From the NCBI RefSeq assembly GCF_000471905.2, contig NW_006497560.1, positions 506,112 to 570,111 of the forward strand: a DNA stretch of 64,000 nucleotides, written 5' to 3'. Under the pieces are notes generated by a model. It searched no databases. It was not told the origin of the DNA and saw only the letters and a program-made list of their open reading frames with translations. Below are positions 63,661 through 64,000 of the stretch, piece by piece. Source of the DNA: Amborella trichopoda. Lineage: Eukaryota > Streptophyta > Magnoliopsida > Amborellales > Amborellaceae. The first letter of the stretch is position 1; each line of letters begins with the position of its first letter. A program made the position numbers and the translations under genes.

Positions 63661-64000
63661 TCCACTTCTTTTGTATCTTGATTTAAGTGGGAGCACATGA
63701 TGGGGAAAAGGATATAGCTCGGGATGCTCATCAGGCTTAGTGCCCAAAAGTGGAGCAATAGTCCGGAGGGATTAGACTGGGATATGGCCATTCTTTCTTG
63801 TGACCTCTAGTGCTTTGTAGCACTTACGTGAGTCACCTTCAGGATTTGCAGCCGAGGCTCAGGATGCTCCACGTAAGTGTGTTAATACATGGAGTCATAA
63901 AACCCTTAGGTTGTCGTGGCATGAGGCATTTGTCCTGAGTTATTCCAAAAAGGGTTATAAACACGCTCAGTGATATGCCCATCATATTTAACTTCTTTTT
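63661..64000. other. End of window, probably Copia-derived
   Basis: The phrase CATCATATT(C/T)(C/A)ACTTCTTT near 63653 recurs near 63980, so a further duplication is likely. No gene recognised. Confidence 0.3.

Overview
This window looks like nuclear DNA of a flowering plant with a transposon-rich genome; I cannot name the species. The evidence is one multi-exon gene with splice sites read from protein colinearity, AT-rich introns, and dense remnants of Ty3/Gypsy, Copia, LINE (L1- and RTE-type), hAT and MULE/MITE elements. I saw no bacterial-style operon, rRNA, tRNA or CRISPR. Most long open frames in the window belong to dead transposons or are chance frames.

The only host gene I can support lies on the + strand from 14109 to 62234 and runs on past the right edge. 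Twenty-three exons, 2,297 nt in all, join in a consistent frame into 765 codons. They encode the middle of a fused enzyme. In order it carries the second half of a beta-hydroxyacid / 6-phosphogluconate dehydrogenase module (exons at 14109-35947), a four-carbon acid sugar kinase (OtnK, formerly DUF1537; 37606-61858 and on), and the start of a class II aldolase (62124-62234). This matches the architecture I recall for the plant 'ketose-bisphosphate aldolase class-II family' protein, for example Arabidopsis At1g18270. The 5' exons (first dehydrogenase module and the Rossmann start of the second) were not found in 1-14108. The aldolase body lies beyond 64000.

Layout: 1-5990 is a decayed + strand Gypsy element with an insertion. 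5990-14108 is non-coding and holds a TIR element (7541-8454), two tandem copies of a dispersed LTR-like repeat (9574-11345) and a duplicated pyrimidine-rich LTR-like stretch. Intron 6 (17494-23852) holds a minus-strand Gypsy. Intron 8 (24129-35900, 11.8 kb) holds an LTR with a nested MULE-type MITE, a + strand Gypsy with a nested hAT-type element, an inverted LTR copy, RTE debris and a second MITE-in-MITE nest. Intron 10 (37821-45181) holds LINE pieces, a possible plant-mobile-domain remnant, a CCTAGGCG-rich element and a large hairpin. Intron 19 (48421-57422) holds L1 pieces and a Copia fragment interrupted by an LTR-like insertion with two minisatellites. Intron 20 (57521-61713) holds a hAT transposase remnant. 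After the last exon a minus-strand Copia fragment runs to the edge.

The best biological lead is the gene itself: a dehydrogenase, a kinase and an aldolase for four-carbon sugar acids fused in one polypeptide, possibly linked to L-threonate, a breakdown product of ascorbate. The best structural leads are two GC-AG introns, several insertions with intact target-site duplications, and an intronic inverted repeat able to form a long hairpin.
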